Positions 60,837 through 64,000 of a DNA stretch of 64,000 nucleotides are shown here, in pieces. The notes beneath the pieces are model-generated. The model ran no database searches and was not told the origin of the DNA. It was given only the letters and a program-made list of their open reading frames with translations. The first letter of the stretch is position 1. Every line of letters begins with the position of its first letter. The DNA comes from Ilyomonas sp963790435 (GTDB lineage: Bacteria; Bacteroidota; Bacteroidia; Chitinophagales; Chitinophagaceae), in assembly GCA_963790435.1 (NCBI GenBank), contig CAWBOI010000001.1, positions 1,178,001 to 1,242,000 on the forward strand, in the 5' to 3' direction. A program made the translations under genes and the position numbers.

Positions 60837-62858
60837 ATGAAAATACCACTATTGCTTTTTGCCGCCTTATTCTACCTGTCGTCTTGCAATAATACTTCCA
60901 ATACAAGCAGCACTGATATGAAGATAACGGGCATAGATTCTTCAATCAAACCAGGCGATAACTTCTATAATTATGTGAATCGCAAATGGTATGATACGGC
61001 GCAGATACCGCCTTCACAGTCGGGCGTGGGTGCTTACATGTTTATGAATTACCCACAGCGATTGCGTTTGCAGGGTATATTGGACAGTGTTTCAAAAGCG
61101 GATAACAAAGGGGGAACGCTTGAGCAAAAAATTGGTGATTTTTATGCTTCGGGCATGGACACAAATACCATTAACAAACGTGGTTATGAGCCTATCAAAC
61201 CATTGCTACAACGCATTGACAGCATCAGCAATATAGCATCTTTACTGAAGTTTGTAGCCGATGAAGCTAAGAAGAACAACACTTCCATTTTAGCTTTTGG
61301 TGTTGGGGCTGATAATAAAAACAGCAGCCTGAATATTGCACACATTTACCAAACCGGTATTGGCTTGCCGGAAAGAGATTATTACTTTAAAACCGATTCA
61401 GCAAGCGTTGCCATTCAGCAGGCTTACAAAATATATCTTGCCAAACTCTTTGAACTCACTGGCAATGATTCTGTCACCGCAACAAAGAATGCTGATGTGG
61501 TTTACAACATAGATAAACAATTGGCTTCTTCACACAAAACCAATATTGAGCTGCGCGACATCAATGCGAACTATAACAAAATGCCGGTTGCTATTCTCGC
61601 AAAGCGGCAACCCAATATGGGTTGGATAACGGTGTTGAATGAATTGGGTGCAAAAACAGATTCGATTGATGTATCGCAGCCTGCATATTACGATAAACTG
61701 AATGCAGCGTTACCAACCATTCCGATCCCTGACTGGAAAATTTATTTGAAAGCTTATTCAATCAGTAACTATGCAGATGAATTGAGCAAGCCCTTTGTGG
61801 ATGCGGCTTTCGAGTTCAACAAAGCTTTAACGGGTCAGGCGGTACAAAAAACGCGTGGCGAAATCATGGCAAGTGCAGTGGACCAAAACTTGGGTGAGGC
61901 GCTTGGGCAATTGTATGTAAAAAAATACTTTACAGAAGATGCAAAAAAACGGGCTTTGGAATTGGTGAACAATCTGCAAAAAGCCTTTTCTGCAAGAATA
62001 GATAAGCTCGATTGGATGAGCGACAGCACCAAGCAAAAAGCGAAAGAAAAATTATTTGCCATTACCAAAAAGATAGGCTATCCCGATAAGTGGAGAGACT
62101 ACAACAATGTAACCATTGCAAAGGATAAATATTTTGAAAACATGGTATCGGCTGCGGTTAATAATTACGGGTTTCAATTGGCAAAATTGAACAAGCCGGT
62201 TGACAGATCGGAATGGTTTACAACGCCTTCAACCGTTACAGCCTATTACAATCCATCTGCGAATGAAATTGTTTTTCCGGCAGCGATTTTACAATCACCT
62301 TATTTTGATAATAATGCTGATGATGCGCTGAACTATGGTGGCATTGGTATGGTGATCGGTCATGAAATGACGCATGCTTTTGATGACCAGGGCGCACAGT
62401 TTGATAAGGAAGGCAATGTAAAGAACTGGTGGACGAAAGATGATTATACAAAATTCAAAGCCAAAACGCAACAGGTGGTTAACCTGTATAACACCTTTAC
62501 CGTTTTAGATACCGTGCATGTGAAAGGTGCCATGACGTTGGGCGAAAATACAGCAGATATTGGCGGCGTTGCCATTGCTTATGATGCTTTTAAAATGACC
62601 AAAGAAGGACAGGATACAACAAAGGCTGACAGTGGATTTACACCCAACCAACGGTTCTTTATTTCTGTTGCCAAGATATGGCGGGTAAAGATGAAAGATG
62701 CATTTCTGCGCTTCTGGATTAACAACAATCCGCATTCACCTCCTATGTGGCGTGTGAATGGTCCGTTGATGAATTCTGCTCATTTTTATGAAGCATTCAA
62801 TGTACAGGCTAACGATAAAATGTTTGTACCTCAGGATAAGAGGATTCAGATTTGGTAG
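60837..62858 (+). CDS. M13 family (neprilysin-like) metallopeptidase lipoprotein, second copy
   Basis: A 673-residue zinc endopeptidase paralogous to the gene at 31109-33145. The signal peptide ends YLSSC (lipobox). VIGHEMTHAFDDQGAQFD and GENTADIGG carry the zinc ligands, and AYYNPSANEIVFPA the substrate-binding motif. It shows WKIYLKAYSISNYA and ends VFVPQDKRIQIW. It probably cleaves periplasmic peptides. The window motif lies 79-89 bp upstream of the start (60748-60758) and again after the stop (62902-62912). Confidence 0.95.
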   Translation: MKIPLLLFAALFYLSSCNNTSNTSSTDMKITGIDSSIKPGDNFYNYVNRKWYDTAQIPPSQSGVGAYMFMNYPQRLRLQGILDSVSKADNKGGTLEQKIGDFYASGMDTNTINKRGYEPIKPLLQRIDSISNIASLLKFVADEAKKNNTSILAFGVGADNKNSSLNIAHIYQTGIGLPERDYYFKTDSASVAIQQAYKIYLAKLFELTGNDSVTATKNADVVYNIDKQLASSHKTNIELRDINANYNKMPVAILAKRQPNMGWITVLNELGAKTDSIDVSQPAYYDKLNAALPTIPIPDWKIYLKAYSISNYADELSKPFVDAAFEFNKALTGQAVQKTRGEIMASAVDQNLGEALGQLYVKKYFTEDAKKRALELVNNLQKAFSARIDKLDWMSDSTKQKAKEKLFAITKKIGYPDKWRDYNNVTIAKDKYFENMVSAAVNNYGFQLAKLNKPVDRSEWFTTPSTVTAYYNPSANEIVFPAAILQSPYFDNNADDALNYGGIGMVIGHEMTHAFDDQGAQFDKEGNVKNWWTKDDYTKFKAKTQQVVNLYNTFTVLDTVHVKGAMTLGENTADIGGVAIAYDAFKMTKEGQDTTKADSGFTPNQRFFISVAKIWRVKMKDAFLRFWINNNPHSPPMWRVNGPLMNSAHFYEAFNVQANDKMFVPQDKRIQIW

Positions 62859-62867
62859 GAAATGTAA

Positions 62868-62889
62868 ACATCAGGGAGGAAGCTGATGT
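62868..62889 (+). terminator. short hairpin after the second M13 gene
   Basis: ACATCAG and CTGATGT with an 8-base loop (62875-62882) lie 10 bp after the stop; the window motif TTTGTTTTTGC follows 12 bp later. Confidence 0.5.
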
Positions 62890-63054
62890 GAGGAAGTAAA
62901 GTTTGTTTTTGCCCTTTTTCCTGTTTGTATTCTTAACTGTCAAGATGTTGTTATCGCGTTATTTTATCGCATCGTGAAGAACATCAACGTAGGCGGAAAG
63001 AGCAGAAAATATACCCAAGGAAACAAACAAAAAGTGTCAAGCGTAAGTGAGCCT

Positions 63055-64000
63055 CTAATCATCCTCATCCTTCTTATCACTCTCTTTTACAAATGCCGCT
63101 CTTTTGGGTGAGGGCACGACGGCATTTGCACCTTTAACAGCTTTCCAGATCACTTCGGTAAACTCGCGGTCGGGTATTTTGTCTTCTGCACTAAAATCAA
63201 AAGTTTCACTTTTGCGCTGCCACGCATTTTCAACAGTATTTTTTGCGTTGATGTCCGTTTGCAAAGGCTTCGCAATAAAAGCCGTTAGATCAGGTGTGGA
63301 AGAGAAACAACGCCACATCGGTGTAGCAGCCGCATCATACTGGCTCATGGGTTTAAAACCTAAAATTAATTCAATCGTATGCAGCACTGAAGTGGTTGAG
63401 TACATCGTATGATCAATAAAATGCCGCTTTACAAAACCACCGGCTACGTAAACCGGGCTGCGATGCGCATCAACATGGTCAGGACCATCTTGTGCATCAT
63501 CTTCCAACACAAACACAACGCTGTTTTTCCACACTTGGCTTTTACTTAAATATTCTACAAACATGCCCACTGCAAGGTCGTTATCTGCACAATGCGCAAA
63601 CGGTGTTGGCCGACCTTTGCGCAAGCCTTCTGTGTGGTCGTTAATAATGCGGAGTGTGTTCAATTGTGGCAGTGCATTGTTTAATACGAGTGAATCAAAA
63701 TCGAGTTTCCACTGTCCTACTCTTGTGGTATCTCGCACCGTTTGGTCCCAGCTTGTATAGTACGGACAGAAATGATTTTTTAAAATGGGAAGATTGGGTT
63801 TGTAATCATCAGCAAACTCGCCATACGTGCGGTAGCTAATGCCGGCTTTTGCGCAATGATTCCAGATAAAACCACCTTTGTTATTGGCAATTTCGCGGTT
63901 GCCTTCCGCATCGTACTCACCGCCTCTGCCCCCATAACTTGTCGGCCATGTTTTTTCTAAATAATCATCGGCATAGCCGCCCATACTCCAGTTGTGCCCA
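63055..64000 (-). CDS. alkaline-phosphatase-superfamily phosphoesterase (partial, N-terminus cut by window edge)
   Basis: The frame is open to the right edge (reading GHNWSMGGYADDYLEKTWP from the edge), so the N-terminus is missing; about 315 residues are seen. SVVFVLEDDAQDGPDHVDAHRSP contains metal-binding Asp and His of the phosphoesterase/alkaline-phosphatase superfamily, and NDHTEGLRKGRPTPFAHCADND fits the same fold. The DDAQDG block is seen in secreted Bacteroidota phosphoesterases, often fused to a YncE-like propeller, which may lie beyond the edge. Substrate unknown. Confidence 0.8.
   Translation of the reverse strand, partial: GHNWSMGGYADDYLEKTWPTSYGGRGGEYDAEGNREIANNKGGFIWNHCAKAGISYRTYGEFADDYKPNLPILKNHFCPYYTSWDQTVRDTTRVGQWKLDFDSLVLNNALPQLNTLRIINDHTEGLRKGRPTPFAHCADNDLAVGMFVEYLSKSQVWKNSVVFVLEDDAQDGPDHVDAHRSPVYVAGGFVKRHFIDHTMYSTTSVLHTIELILGFKPMSQYDAAATPMWRCFSSTPDLTAFIAKPLQTDINAKNTVENAWQRKSETFDFSAEDKIPDREFTEVIWKAVKGANAVVPSPKRAAFVKESDKKDEDD

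Larger units (their letters stand above)
1660..62912. repeat. dispersed 11-base word GCAAAAACAAA / TTTGTTTTTGC, 25 exact copies
   Basis: Exact copies as GCAAAAACAAA on the plus strand begin at 6249, 12963, 14763, 16383, 27416, 29629, 31087, 33118, 33530, 33809, 34470, 43438, 46480, 49409, 57301 and 60748. As TTTGTTTTTGC they begin at 1660, 3283, 4463, 9527, 15421, 42380, 56075, 57157 and 62902. Fourteen lie between genes and eleven within reading frames. Counted by eye, so a few may be missed. Confidence 0.85.

Noticed and set aside
1..64000. tRNA, rRNA, riboswitch, phage or insertion-sequence genes
   Set aside because: None was recognised by eye on either strand; a covariance-model search could still find a small RNA.

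Overview
The window looks like chromosome from a member of the Bacteroidota, most likely family Chitinophagaceae. I base this on base composition near 40% GC, the acpP-fabF-rnc gene order, A-rich leaders with few Shine-Dalgarno sequences, a TTG...TAnnTTTG-type promoter in front of acpP, many secreted peptidases, and families common in this phylum (DUF5606, DUF6526, TIGR02757, START-like, DUF1223). No rRNA, tRNA, CRISPR array, phage, insertion sequence or plasmid gene was recognised. Genes are packed on both strands in short runs.

Layout. 1-10 kb: a partial Ldh_2-type dehydrogenase, a secreted YkuD-like protein, two small envelope genes, an XRE/S24 regulator, an MlaF-like ATPase, a secreted retropepsin-like protein, then rnc-fabF-acpP. 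10-23 kb: an M14 peptidase divergent from a LOV-domain histidine kinase, a secreted zincin, a cytoplasmic superoxide dismutase, tilS divergent from recX, and an M16 peptidase pair whose second gene is frameshifted. 23-36 kb: DinB, TIGR02757, gmk, an M1 peptidase, SDR and pyridoxamine-oxidase-like genes, an M13 peptidase, and an ECF sigma / anti-sigma / outer-membrane barrel unit whose anti-sigma gene is frameshifted. 36-50 kb: a GAF histidine kinase, GH35 galactosidase, CDF transporter, a PIN-domain pair, a Tat-exported superoxide dismutase coupled to an LptF/G permease, oligoendopeptidase F, two Tat-type ferritin-like proteins and mnmE. 50-64 kb: CreD with a winged-helix regulator and matching operators, nagB with a ROK kinase, CBS and CinA-type proteins, a zinc alcohol dehydrogenase, a Tat-exported TIM-barrel isomerase, a second M13 peptidase and a partial phosphoesterase.

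Functional themes: envelope upkeep (CreD, LptF/G, MlaF, YkuD-like), export and digestion of peptides (M1, M3, M13 x2, M14, M16 pair), oxidative and metal stress (two superoxide dismutases, ferritin-like pair, CDF), and light, redox or surface sensing (LOV kinase, GAF kinase, ECF unit).

The strongest unexplained signal is an 11-base word, GCAAAAACAAA (or its complement TTTGTTTTTGC). I counted 25 exact copies by eye, spread over both strands, inside and between genes. One copy forms the U-tract of a clear terminator, several lie just after stop codons, and two sit in nearly identical positions before start codons. The window also carries several families of small dispersed palindromic repeats, three of which have entered the tilS reading frame without breaking it.
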